Shown here: piece after piece, positions 41,919 to 49,904 of the stretch
How positions within the stretch are numbered: position 1 is the first letter of the stretch
How the letters are laid out: every line of letters begins with the position of its first letter
NCBI GenBank assembly: GCA_963851085.1
Contig: CAWKNX010000011.1
Coordinates: forward strand, 186,001-250,000
Direction of reading: 5' to 3'
DNA: 64,000 nt
Source: DATFVJ01 sp963851085
GTDB taxonomy: Bacteria > Actinomycetota > Actinomycetes > Streptosporangiales > Streptosporangiaceae
Notes under the pieces: generated by a model
The model's input: the letters and a program-made list of their open reading frames with translations, nothing else
Databases searched by the model: none
Told to the model about the DNA's origin: nothing
Translations under genes and position numbers: made by a program

Positions 41919-42722
41919 GGCAGAGCGGATCCTCGACGTCCGCGGCCGCCGCGTCCACCTGGCGCAGTCCGGCGCGGGTGCGCCCCTGGTCTACCTCCAC
42001 GGTGAGGGTGATCTCGGTACCTGGGATCCCGCGCTCAGCCTCGTCGCGCGGGAGTTCACCGTCCTGCGGCCGGACCACCCCGGGTTCAACCGCAGCGACG
42101 ACGACCCATCGGCCGACTCGGTCCTTGACATGGCGTTCGCCTACCTTGACCTGCTCGACCACCTGGGCCTGGATCGCGTCCCCCTCGTGGGAGTCTCCCT
42201 GGGCGGCTGGCTCGCCGCCCAGATCGCCGTGCTCGCCGGCGAGCGGGTCAGCGCGCTGGTCCTCGTGGGCGCAGGCGCGGCCGGCGTGCGGGCGGAGGTC
42301 CCCACCCCGGACATCTTCACGATGAGCCTCGTGGAGGTCGCCGAACTGACCTACCACCGGCCGGACCTGCGCGCGGCCGCGGCCGGGCAGGCCGCGAAGA
42401 TCCAGGACGATCCCGAACGATTCCAGCGGTATCTCCGCAACCGGATGGCTTGCGCACATCTGGGCTGGAACCCCTATCTGCACGACTATCTGCACGACCC
42501 GAAACTGCCCGGCCGCCTGCATCGCATCGTGGCACCGGTGCTCGTGGTCTGGGGCGCGCACGATCGGCTGCTGCGGCCGGCTACGCCCACCGGTGTACGG
42601 AGGCGCTGCCCGGAGCGCGGCTGCGGACCGTCGACGACGCCGGGCATCTGCCGCCCGCCGAGCAGCCGGAAGAGTTCGCCGCCCTGGTCGCGGAGTTCCT
42701 GTCAGCGGGGCGGGCCGCGTGA
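41917..42722 (+). pseudogene. Alpha/beta-fold hydrolase with C-terminal frameshift
   Basis: ATG 41917 opens MAERILDVRGRRVHLAQSGA. The fold is clear: APLVYLHGEGDLGTWDPALS (oxyanion region), LRPDHPGFNRSDDD and the nucleophile elbow PLVGVSLGGWLAA (Ser). At about 42580 the frame breaks: VLVVWGAHDRLLRP continues in another frame as GYAHRCTEALPGARLRTVDD, then AGHLPPAEQPEEF (with the catalytic His), ending at 42722. A one-base deletion in a CGGCCGGC run explains it. The intact frame would be coupled to the next gene by GTGA. Confidence 0.75.
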
Positions 42723-43162
42723 AGATCTTCGGCTTCCACCTGATGCCCCACACGGATCTGCCGCGCGAACACCTCGACAGCGCCGACACAAGCTGGGTGA
42801 CGCTGAGCAACGCGCTGTTCGATCCGCGGCATGGGCATGCCCTGTACCAGCGGTACCTGGACGAACTCGTCTGCTACGACCGGGCGGGATTCGACGGGCT
42901 GTGCGTCAACGAGCACCACCAGACGCCCTACGGCCTGATGCCGTCCCCGAACGTCGCCGCCGCCGTGCTGGTCCCGCAGACGTCCTGCAAGATCGCGCTG
43001 CTCGGCAACGCGCTGCCCCTGCTCGGCAACGCGCTGCCCCTGCGTGACCATCCGCTGCGGGTGGCCGAGGAAGTCGCGATGCTCGACGTCATCTCCGGTG
43101 GCCGGATCATTTCCGGCTTCGTTCGGGGCATTGGCGCGGGCGGGCAGCGCCGGGCTTCATGA
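42719..43162 (+). pseudogene. Luciferase-like (LLM-class) flavin monooxygenase, truncated
   Basis: GTG 42719 overlaps the hydrolase stop. The product begins VKIFGFHLMPHTDLPREHLD and shows FDGLCVNEHHQTPYGLMPSP and VAEEVAMLDVISGGRIISGF, then VRGIG, the N-terminal 140 residues of a bacterial luciferase-like enzyme. Homology ends at about 43138, where R1-repeat DNA begins; the last residues AGGQRRAS come from the repeat. It also carries an in-frame 21-bp duplication (LLGNALP twice, 42998-43039). Not functional as it stands. Confidence 0.75.
42998..43039 (+). repeat. 21-bp exact tandem duplication
   Basis: CTGCTCGGCAACGCGCTGCC plus C, twice in tandem, duplicates LLGNALP in the monooxygenase fragment. 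Confidence 0.9.
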
Positions 43163-43181
43163 TCGCGGTAACTTCTCGGCG

Positions 43182-44727
43182 CTTGCGTTTTAACCCTGTT
43201 ACGGCTGGTTGCTGATCGTCTGCGGCGTGTCGCCGTGACATTGGGCGGCCACCGAATGATCATCTTCGTGTTCGATCAAGAGACGCGGAGGTGAGTGCGG
43301 TGGCCGTGGTGTCCAGTATGGCGTGGTTAACGCCGGGTGTGCCGGGGGATGTGGCGGCGTGGGGGGATCTGGCGGGGTTCCGGGCCGGGTGGTACGGGTG
43401 CCTGGGGCCGTGGGCGGATACGCTGTTCGAGCTGACGGACGCGGTGCTGTGCGCGGGCGGGCCGGTGACGTCGCTGCCGCGGTTGTCGCTGGAGCCGGTG
43501 CTGCGCCGGGGGCACGGCAGCGAGTACGCGGCGCTGGCGCACGGCCAGATCGGCGCGGGGGGGCTTTCGGATCTTCTGGCCACGCGCCGCCCGGCCGGGT
43601 GGCCGCTGATATTCGCGGTGGATGGCACGGTCTGGCCGCGGTGTGCGGCGGGCACCTCCCCGGGCCGGGGCTTGTGCTATCACCCGTCCCGGCGGGCCGG
43701 GGGCAAGCCGGTGGTGCCGGGCTGGTGTTATCAGAAGGTCAGCCAGCTGAACTTCGCCCGTGACTCGTGGACCTGGCCGGTGGATGCCCGCCGGATCGGC
43801 CCGCGCGAGGATGTGGCAGCGGCCACGGTGGCGCAGGTCCGTGGCGTGCTGGCCCGGCTGGGTGCCGGCGATGATGTGCCGTTGTTCGTCTTCGACGCCG
43901 GCTCGTCCTATGACCCGGCCACCCTGTCGTATCAGCTGGCCGGGCAGCGGGCGCAGCTGCTGGTGCGGCTGCGCAAGAACCGGGTGTTCTTCCGCGACCC
44001 GCCGCCGCGGCTTCCCGGCACCAACGGCCGGCCCCGCCGCCACGGCGCGCCGTTCCGCCTCAAGGACCCCGCCACCTGGGGGGCCCCGGATGCGCGGCTT
44101 GCCACCGGTGACCGGGTCTACGGCACCGTCACCGTCCGCGCCTGGGCCGGGCTGCACCCGCTCATCCGCCGCCACGGCCGCTGGGCCGGCACCGCCCCAG
44201 CGCCGATCGTGCGCGGCTATGTGATCCGGGTCGATGTGACCCGCCTGCCCAAGCCCACCACCAAAGCCGCCACGACCCTGTGGCTGTGGTGGTCCGGCCC
44301 CGCCCAGATGACCCCGGACCCCGATATCTGCTGGCGGGCCTACGTGCACCGGTTCGACATCGAGCACACCATCCGGTTTGAAAAGACCACCCTCGGCTGG
44401 GTCACCCCCGCGCTGCGCCACCCCGAACAGGCGGACCGGTGGACCGCGATCATCTTGTCCGCCTACGCCCAGCTCGTCCTCACCCGCCCCCTGGCCGCCG
44501 ACCTGCGGCTGCCCTGGGAACACCCCCGCGACCCCGCCCACCTCACCCCCGGCCGGGTCCGCCGCGACTTTCCGCGCATCCGCGCCGCACTGCCCCCGGT
44601 GGCAAACCCCCGAAAACCCTACGGCACCGGCCCCGGGCGGCCCAAAGGATCCCGCAGCCGCCCCGCCCAGCGCTACCCGGTGATCAAGAAAGCCGCCTGA
44701 ACCACCGGTCCAGGGTTAAAACGCAAG
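43182..44727 (+). mobile_element. Intact insertion sequence, 1546 bp, inside an R1 hairpin
   Basis: Perfect 17-bp terminal inverted repeats CTTGCGTTTTAACCCTG (43182-43198) and its complement (44711-44727). A 6-bp target duplication TCGGCG flanks the element (43176-43181 and 44728-44733). One transposase gene fills it. Removing the element and one TCGGCG rejoins the two halves of an R1 hairpin almost identical to the copy at 40552, which proves insertion into a pre-existing repeat. The inserted element looks recent: ends and frame are intact. Confidence 0.95.
43300..44700 (+). CDS. DDE transposase of the IS (NF041680/IS701-like type)
   Basis: 466 residues. Catalytic DDE triad in order: Asp108 (FAVDGTVWPR), Asp199 (FVFDAGSSYD) and Glu355 (RFDIEHTIRFEKTTLGW). 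N-terminal ADTLFELTDAVLCAGGPVTS and LEPVLRRGHGSEYAALAHGQ match actinomycete transposases of the group named NF041680; relation to IS701 is by general architecture. GTG 43300 preferred over GTG 43291 because GGAGG is 8 bases upstream. C-terminus is rich in Pro/Arg/Lys (GPGRPKGSRSRPAQ). Confidence 0.9.
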   Translation: MAVVSSMAWLTPGVPGDVAAWGDLAGFRAGWYGCLGPWADTLFELTDAVLCAGGPVTSLPRLSLEPVLRRGHGSEYAALAHGQIGAGGLSDLLATRRPAGWPLIFAVDGTVWPRCAAGTSPGRGLCYHPSRRAGGKPVVPGWCYQKVSQLNFARDSWTWPVDARRIGPREDVAAATVAQVRGVLARLGAGDDVPLFVFDAGSSYDPATLSYQLAGQRAQLLVRLRKNRVFFRDPPPRLPGTNGRPRRHGAPFRLKDPATWGAPDARLATGDRVYGTVTVRAWAGLHPLIRRHGRWAGTAPAPIVRGYVIRVDVTRLPKPTTKAATTLWLWWSGPAQMTPDPDICWRAYVHRFDIEHTIRFEKTTLGWVTPALRHPEQADRWTAIILSAYAQLVLTRPLAADLRLPWEHPRDPAHLTPGRVRRDFPRIRAALPPVANPRKPYGTGPGRPKGSRSRPAQRYPVIKKAA

Positions 44728-44815
44728 TCGGCGATATGTGCGGAAAAGTTACCGCGCGATCATGAAAGCCCGCCGTGGGTCAAAGGCGATGGTACATATT
44801 GACAGCCGTGCTATT
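44728..44815. repeat. R1 hairpin copy 4, right half after the IS
   Basis: GATATGTGCGGAAAAGTTACCGCG with CG duplicated, then ATCATGAAAG, followed by the same 50-bp flank as copy 3. The left half (TTCATGATCGCGGTAACTTC) is at 43157-43176 on the other side of the IS. Confidence 0.9.
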
Positions 44816-44857
44816 GCCCTGGCGATGGCCCATCGCTGGGATGGCACCGGCCGTTGC

Positions 44858-45139
44858 TCACTTGACGCGGTAGTGCTCGGCGTCGGGCTGGCACAGGATA
44901 AGCCGGATTCCGGGCGCGGCCGGGTCGGGGCGGACGGTCCCACCGGCTGGGTCGAGTGCGCCATCGAAGAACATCGACTCGAGCCGGACGTGGTCGTGGA
45001 ACCATTCCAGGTGGCGCAGGTTGGGCGTGGCCGCGCCGACGTGGGCGTGCAGATGCGGCCCGCAGTGGCAGGAGATTTCCAGGCCGTGCGTTGCGGCGTC
45101 CGCGGCGACGACGCAGGTGATGCCGATGCCGCTGGCATG
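44858..45139 (-). pseudogene. Enolase-superfamily (mandelate racemase/MLE) C-terminal fragment
   Basis: Frame ending at 44858 reads HASGIGITCVVAADAATHGL, EISCHCGPHLHAHVGAATPN, LRHLEWFHDHVRLESMFFDG, then APGIRLILCQPDAEHYRVK. This is the last 93 residues of an MR/MLE-type enzyme: the HGLEISCH..PHLHAH segment precedes the catalytic C-terminal Asp/His region. No start and no barrel domain remain. It abuts the R1 repeat, so the upstream part may have been removed by recombination between repeats. Confidence 0.6.
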
Positions 45140-45212
45140 GCCGCCCGGGCTGTGCCTGCTGCGGCAACACCGATGATCGCGGCGAGCGTGAGGCTGGGAT
45201 GAGCTTCATGAG

Positions 45213-45623
45213 TCAGCTTCCCGGGCACAGGTCGGCGGACGTGATGGAGTCATACAGCCCGAGGTGGTAGGCGTAGACCCCGCCCGGTGTCAGGACGGCG
45301 GCATCCGTCTCGGCCCACGACATCCCGCTGGCCCAGTCGGCGCACAATGTTGCGCCTGTGGCGTTGATCCAGCCCACGGGGGCCACGATCCCGGCGTTGG
45401 TGATGTCCTGCGCATAGCTGGTGACCGGCACATACGGCTGCGGGCGGGCGGGCACCGGCACGTACCTGACGGTGTACGTGGGCGCAGGGGCCGGCGTGGC
45501 GGTCTGCGTCACAGTGATCTTTGGGGTGGGCTGTGCTGCTGTCTCCCTGATGACCGTGGTGCCGCACGCACTGAGCGCCCCCACCACCCCCATGGCCAGG
45601 GCTGCTATGCCTATGTGGTTCAT
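45213..45623 (-). CDS. DUF732-like secreted lipoprotein
   Basis: 136 residues. Lipobox GALSACG (Cys20) after a hydrophobic signal, a Pro/Thr-rich linker (TPKITVTQTATPAPAPTYTV), then a helical C-terminal domain with SYAQDITNAGIVAPVGWINA and two Cys (ATGATLCADWASGMSW, SADLCPGS) as in DUF732, a family of small actinobacterial exported proteins. ATG overlaps the stop of the 34-residue ORF upstream. Role unknown. Confidence 0.72.
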   Translation of the reverse strand: MNHIGIAALAMGVVGALSACGTTVIRETAAQPTPKITVTQTATPAPAPTYTVRYVPVPARPQPYVPVTSYAQDITNAGIVAPVGWINATGATLCADWASGMSWAETDAAVLTPGGVYAYHLGLYDSITSADLCPGS

Positions 45624-45724
45624 TGGACGGAGCCGACAAACCAGCGGCTGCGCTGCAGTGGAGGCAGCCGGAGAACCCCGGCGACGGCGGCAGTGCCGGC
45701 CAGGGCGATGGCGATGCGATTCAT
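45620..45724 (-). CDS. 34-residue signal-like peptide upstream of the lipoprotein
   Basis: ATG 45724 follows GGGGGAATC. Product MNRIAIALAGTAAVAGVLRL, then PPLQRSRWFVGSVQ: a short hydrophobic N-terminus and basic end. Its stop overlaps the lipoprotein start (ATGA). May be a coupled leader peptide or a relic of a second copy of the lipoprotein signal (compare MNHIGIAALAMG). Confidence 0.4.
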   Translation of the reverse strand: MNRIAIALAGTAAVAGVLRLPPLQRSRWFVGSVQ

Positions 45725-45795
45725 GATTCCCCCGTGTTTTGGACGATCCTGCTGACCGTTCCTCAAGACCCCTTTCCGGGGATCATGAGCAGCTT

Positions 45796-45981
45796 TCAGA
45801 AGTCGTTGGCGGTACGTACGGCGCGGGCCCATTGCGTGGTGGTGAGGGTGGCGCAGTGCTCGCAGTCGCGGACCTGCGGGACCGTGCAGCGGGCGGTGCC
45901 GCACCGGACGGTGAGCTTGCAGGCGGGGCAGGTGTGCGCGAAGGTGACGCCGGTCCGGGCGGTGAGCTGGGCGGCGTTCAT
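45796..45981 (-). CDS. Small Cys-rich (zinc-ribbon-like) protein
   Basis: 61 residues: MNAAQLTARTGVTFAHTCPA, CKLTVRCGTARCTVPQVRDC, EHCATLTTTQWARAVRTAND. C-P-A-C ... C-x(4)-C ... C-E-H-C supplies six Cys, suggesting bound zinc. Its ATG overlaps the stop of the 46-residue protein before it. No named family recognised. Confidence 0.55.
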   Translation of the reverse strand: MNAAQLTARTGVTFAHTCPACKLTVRCGTARCTVPQVRDCEHCATLTTTQWARAVRTANDF

Positions 45982-46118
45982 GAGGTGAGTGCAGCGTAAG
46001 CGGTGGCGGCGGTCGCGGAAAGCTGGACGGCGTCGTGAGCGCCGGTCAGCGTGGCCTCGTAGGCGAGCTGTGACAGCTTGGCTGCCGCGAGGTACTCGGC
46101 GCTGGTGGTGTCTGTCAT
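45978..46118 (-). CDS. 46-residue helical protein, first gene of the small-protein operon
   Basis: ATG 46118 behind GGGGGGAA. Product MTDTTSAEYLAAAKLSQLAY, then EATLTGAHDAVQLSATAATA YAALTS: Ala-rich, all helical, no signal. Overlap (ATGA) with the Cys-rich gene implies translation coupling. Function unknown. Confidence 0.55.
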   Translation of the reverse strand: MTDTTSAEYLAAAKLSQLAYEATLTGAHDAVQLSATAATAYAALTS

Positions 46119-46543
46119 GATGTTCCCCCCGTTAATGTGGAGACGTCCTCCAACTTGAATCTCGTGCGAGCCGCCGCTGCGCGCTAGAGCACGAAGTCCA
46201 AGTAATTCGGCGCAGATCCAGGGCAAAGGTCCCACGCGAACAATGCGTTACCGGGTAATACCGGGCGAATCTGCATGGATGGCATCCAAGCGAGCGATTC
46301 TTTAGTTACCGCAAGCGCGAATACTTCATGGCTAAATAGGCGGTGTTGTCCTGGTATCGCTGAGTCTCACCGCTGGGTTATGACGTGAAGGTCACCCTCG
46401 CCGACGGCACGCAGGTCCATCGTGACCGATGGCGGGCGATGTCGCGGGCGGCGGGTAGCCGGTGATCGTTCCGGCTGGAGCGGGCGGGTCAGCAGGAGCG
46501 GGGTCGTCGCCTGATCCCGCTGCCGATCTGGCAAGCTGTCCTC
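46119..46543. other. Intergenic, probable promoters of two divergent units
   Basis: Contains an AT-richer stretch (46230-46370, e.g. GAATACTTCATGGCTAAATA) consistent with promoter DNA for the leftward small-protein operon and the rightward phosphoesterase. No RNA gene recognised. Confidence 0.4.
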
Positions 46544-47980
46544 GTGCTAAACCGGGTAGAGCGGGCGGCCGCTCGGCGACGGCTAAGGAAACGCGCGTCG
46601 ACCGCGGGTGACCGGTCGCAGCCGAGGCTGGCGGTGGGCACCGATGGCCTGCCACAGATCGAGCACATCGTCGTGCTGATGATGGAGAACCACTCCTACG
46701 ACAACTACCTCGGGATGCTGGCCGGCCGTGGCGACGGTTTACCGCTCGATGAGTACGGCCTGCCGTCATCGGTGAACCGCGCGGCAGACGGCTCGCAGAT
46801 CCGGATGCGGCGATTCGCCGGCACCGCGCAGCGGGAAGGGATTCCCACCCAGAGCTGGAACGCGTGCCACATCCAGTGGGACGAGGGCTCGTGCGGGGGC
46901 TTCGTGCGGAGCATCGAGCAGACCCTCCCCGGGCAGGACGCCTCGGTGGCGATGAGCTACTGGACCGAAGAAGATCTGCCGTTCTACTACGGGCTTGCCC
47001 GGACTTTCCCGCTGGCGACACGGTGGTTTTCTTCCTGTCTCGGCCCGACGTTCCCGAACAGGCGGTTCCTCATCGCAGGCACCGCCAACGGGCTCATCGA
47101 CGACCTGCCCTTCGCCATGGCCGACTATCCCGCCGCGGGCACCATTTTCGACCTCCTCACCGCCCACGGCATCACGTGGGCGAACTATCACCACCTGTCC
47201 CCCATCCGGGTCAGCTGGCGGCGGGTGTCGCACGCGTGGGGACTGAACTTCCTGCGGGCTCTCGGCGGCCTGATCGCCGGCCTTTTCCCGCAGCTGATCC
47301 CGGCCATACAGAGCAAACTGCAAGCTACCGCCGACCTGTACCCCCTGGGATTCCTGCGCTCGGTCAACCATCTGAGATCCATCAATCAGTTCTGGCGCGA
47401 CGCACGGACCGGCAGGCTGCCATCGGTCAGCATCGTCGATCCGGACTTCGGCAGCTCCTCGGAGGAGAACCCGCAGGACGTCCAGGTCGGCGAGGGCTTC
47501 GCGGCCAGGGTCATCAATGCCGTCATGAACGGAAGAGGCTGGCAGAAGACCCTGCTGATCTGGCTGTACGACGAGCACGGCGGTTACTACGATCATGTCC
47601 CGCCGCCCGAGGCCCCGGCGCCCGATGACGTGCCCGGCCGGGATCCCATGGAGCGTTTTCTCCTGCTGCGGCCCCTGCGTCACCTGAGCATCGCTAAGCA
47701 GATCAGGGCGGCCGATGAGGGACCGGAAACCTACGACCGCCTGGGGTTCCGGGTTCCCGCGGTCATCGTGTCACCGTACGCGAAGCCCGGCTACGTGACG
47801 GAAAAGGTCTACGACCACACGTCCGTACTCAAGCTCATCGAGCGAAAGTGGAACCTCCCGCCGCTCACCAGGCGCGACGCGGCAGCGATCGACCCGCTCG
47901 ACGCGCTCGACCTCACCAGCCCGCCGCACTTCCTGATACCCCCGTCCCTGCCCGAGCCAGCCCGGCCGTGGCGGGGGTGA
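46544..47980 (+). CDS. Phosphoesterase-family protein (phospholipase C/acid phosphatase type)
   Basis: 478 residues. Alkaline-phosphatase-like superfamily, PF04185: IEHIVVLMMENHSYDNYLGM near the start (metal and nucleophile region), SIVDPDFGSS, IWLYDEHGGYYDHVPPPEAP and VPAVIVSPYAKPGYV, then YDHTSVLKLIERKWNLPPLT, all diagnostic. Hydrolyses phosphate esters such as phospholipids. Unlike classical plcC proteins it has no Tat signal: the N-terminus is basic (RAAARRRLRKR) without a hydrophobic stretch, so it may stay in the cell. GTG start. Confidence 0.88.
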   Translation: MLNRVERAAARRRLRKRASTAGDRSQPRLAVGTDGLPQIEHIVVLMMENHSYDNYLGMLAGRGDGLPLDEYGLPSSVNRAADGSQIRMRRFAGTAQREGIPTQSWNACHIQWDEGSCGGFVRSIEQTLPGQDASVAMSYWTEEDLPFYYGLARTFPLATRWFSSCLGPTFPNRRFLIAGTANGLIDDLPFAMADYPAAGTIFDLLTAHGITWANYHHLSPIRVSWRRVSHAWGLNFLRALGGLIAGLFPQLIPAIQSKLQATADLYPLGFLRSVNHLRSINQFWRDARTGRLPSVSIVDPDFGSSSEENPQDVQVGEGFAARVINAVMNGRGWQKTLLIWLYDEHGGYYDHVPPPEAPAPDDVPGRDPMERFLLLRPLRHLSIAKQIRAADEGPETYDRLGFRVPAVIVSPYAKPGYVTEKVYDHTSVLKLIERKWNLPPLTRRDAAAIDPLDALDLTSPPHFLIPPSLPEPARPWRG

Positions 47981-48204
47981 GATGAGCTCGGGACGGCTGG
48001 TGACCCGGCCCGCCACCGCCAGGACCCGACCGCCCGGCCGCGCCCGGGCGAGCGCCCGCGCGAGGGCCCGCGCGAGGCAACAATCCGGTGCCGGCGCCCG
48101 GCCAGGACCATTACGTGCTATATAGAACTTCAGGAGCCGGCCAGATGGGGGTGAGCCGCCACCGCGTGTGGCTCATCCGGCGGCGCCCCCCGGAGGGATC
48201 TTGC

Positions 48205-48336
48205 ATGACAGACCAATGCCAACCGCCTGGGCCGGAGGCGCCGCCCGCGCTCAGCGCCATGCTGCCGGTTCGCCTGGCGGCCTTCGCACCGGCGGCGACG
48301 TCCTCGACGGCGCCACTGAAAGGCCCGGGCGCATGA
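48205..48336 (+). CDS. 43-residue ORF coupled to the unknown membrane protein
   Basis: ATG 48205 lies 8 bases after GGAGGGA. Product MTDQCQPPGPEAPPALSAML, then PVRLAAFAPAATSSTAPLKG. Its stop overlaps the start of the gene at 48333 (ATGA). Could be a regulatory leader. No similarity recognised. Confidence 0.4.
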   Translation: MTDQCQPPGPEAPPALSAMLPVRLAAFAPAATSSTAPLKGPGA

Positions 48337-49424
48337 CGTCCCCGCATGCCGGCGTCGCGCCGCTGACGGCGCCGCAGCTTGCTCTGTACGCGGGCTGGAC
48401 GATGGCGGTGCTCTACGGGGATGTCCCGGACACACCAGCGCTCCAGGGACAATTGCCGACCGTGCACGAGTTGTCACCAACGGAGCGCAAGCAGCTCGAA
48501 CTCGGCCGTCTCAGCCACCTGCTCAAGACCTTGGCGGAGATGCCGGAATGCAAGGACTCAGGCGTGCCGACCGACGTCTCGCGCTTAGATCCGCAGACGC
48601 CGGATTTCAAGGACAAGCTGGTGGCCCTCAACCTGGCCCTGCTCGAAGCGATGGCGGCTGCCGAGCCAGAGACCGAGCTTGCCTATGAGCTCGGCCGCTC
48701 GCTGCGCGACACGGCGAATCCCCCAGCGGACTCGGCGGCGCGCGCAGACGCGCTGGACACGCAGTTGCGGCGCGGCCGTGTCGCCAGAATCCAGGAATGG
48801 CTGGCCACCTTGTCCGCACAATTTCCGCTGCACGCGGCGGCCATCGTGAGCAAATCGGTGGGGCGCTGGAGCGAGCTTGCCTCGGTGACGTTGAGCACAT
48901 CGACGCGGACGTACTTGAAGACGGGCGGCAGAGAAGAATTCGCCGAGAAAATGTGCGCCTACTTACTGCGGCAAGGCGACGTTTGGGTGCTGCTCCTGGT
49001 CGGTGCGCGCCCGACCGCCGGGCTGCTCAGCCCGGAAGGCTATGTGGCGGCGGGAGAGGCGGCCCTGCGCCGTTCGACGAGGATCGTCCGCAAGGTGCTC
49101 CGGCATTACTGGGTTGTCCTGGCCGTGCTGGCGATCGCGCTGGCCGTCGTCCTCTACCTGGCAGCCGCCTACCTCGGCGGCGCGGCCAAGGTGTGGACGT
49201 CGATCGCCGCGATTGCCAGCTCGCTGGGCATATCCGCGCGGGCGATCGCGTCGGCGACGGGCCGGCTCGCCGCCGAGGCGGAACGGCCCGTGCTCGGCCT
49301 CGAGGAGGAGGACGCGATGGCCTGGGCCATCACGACCATGCCTCCGGTGGACCTCACCCCCCGTGGCGTCCACCGTCTGCGGCGGGCTGGTGTCGCGCGG
49401 ACGGCCGACCTGGGCCGCGTCTGA
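48333..49424 (+). CDS. Membrane protein of unknown function
   Basis: 363 residues. N-terminal two thirds are helical and soluble (LTAPQLALYAGWTMAVLYGD, LSPTERKQLELGRLSHLLKT, ALDTQLRRGRVARIQEWLAT). Near residue 260 is a strong membrane helix (WVVLAVLAIALAVVLYLAAA) and a second hydrophobic stretch (VWTSIAAIASSLGISARAIA). The C-terminal 40 residues (VDLTPRGVHRLRRAGVARTA) resemble a helix-hairpin. No family recognised. ATG 48333; the 55 codons of open frame before it belong to the overlapping 43-residue ORF region. Confidence 0.7.
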   Translation: MTSPHAGVAPLTAPQLALYAGWTMAVLYGDVPDTPALQGQLPTVHELSPTERKQLELGRLSHLLKTLAEMPECKDSGVPTDVSRLDPQTPDFKDKLVALNLALLEAMAAAEPETELAYELGRSLRDTANPPADSAARADALDTQLRRGRVARIQEWLATLSAQFPLHAAAIVSKSVGRWSELASVTLSTSTRTYLKTGGREEFAEKMCAYLLRQGDVWVLLLVGARPTAGLLSPEGYVAAGEAALRRSTRIVRKVLRHYWVVLAVLAIALAVVLYLAAAYLGGAAKVWTSIAAIASSLGISARAIASATGRLAAEAERPVLGLEEEDAMAWAITTMPPVDLTPRGVHRLRRAGVARTADLGRV

Positions 49425-49904
49425 CGCGCCAGCCTGCCTGGTACCCACACCCGCACGCGCCTCGCCCGAGGCGGCGGCAGTCGGGCCTTCAGGCTCGCGA
49501 GCCGGGCGCTCGAGCATCCGCTGAGCCGCGATCCGCCGATAGCCTACGGGCCGCCGTCGCAGTCGGCCGCAGCAGCGCGCCGCCCAGGCAGGGTGGACAA
49601 GAATGATCCCGAACGGCTGCGCGCAGCGGCGAGCCCCCGCACCGCGGCCGCCCAGCGGGCCGCGGAGCCCACGCGGGCCAGTGGTCTGTAAAGGGCGTCT
49701 TCCTGGCGCCGCGACGCGCCCCGCACAGACTGCTGGCGGCCACTAATCTGAGTGACAGGCCCGGAGTCGTTAGGGAAAATGCTGCCCGTCCGCCACCGCG
49801 GCGGTAGGTGCAGCAGGACTCGCCGGCGCTTGGCGTGGCCGCGGGTAGGTTTCTGGTTGTACGCGGCGCAGGGCCTGCGACCAGGGAAGGTGGGACCTCA
49901 GCCG
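49425..49904. other. Intergenic, with one R2 core
   Basis: No gene supported. Holds a degenerate R2 motif (GATCCCGAACGGCTGCGCGC, about 49606-49625) and the presumed promoter of the amidohydrolase gene, for which no clear boxes were identified. Confidence 0.4.

Noticed and set aside
43327..44541. Minus-strand frame of 404 codons inside the IS
   Set aside because: Antisense to the DDE transposase; no domain and no start signal.
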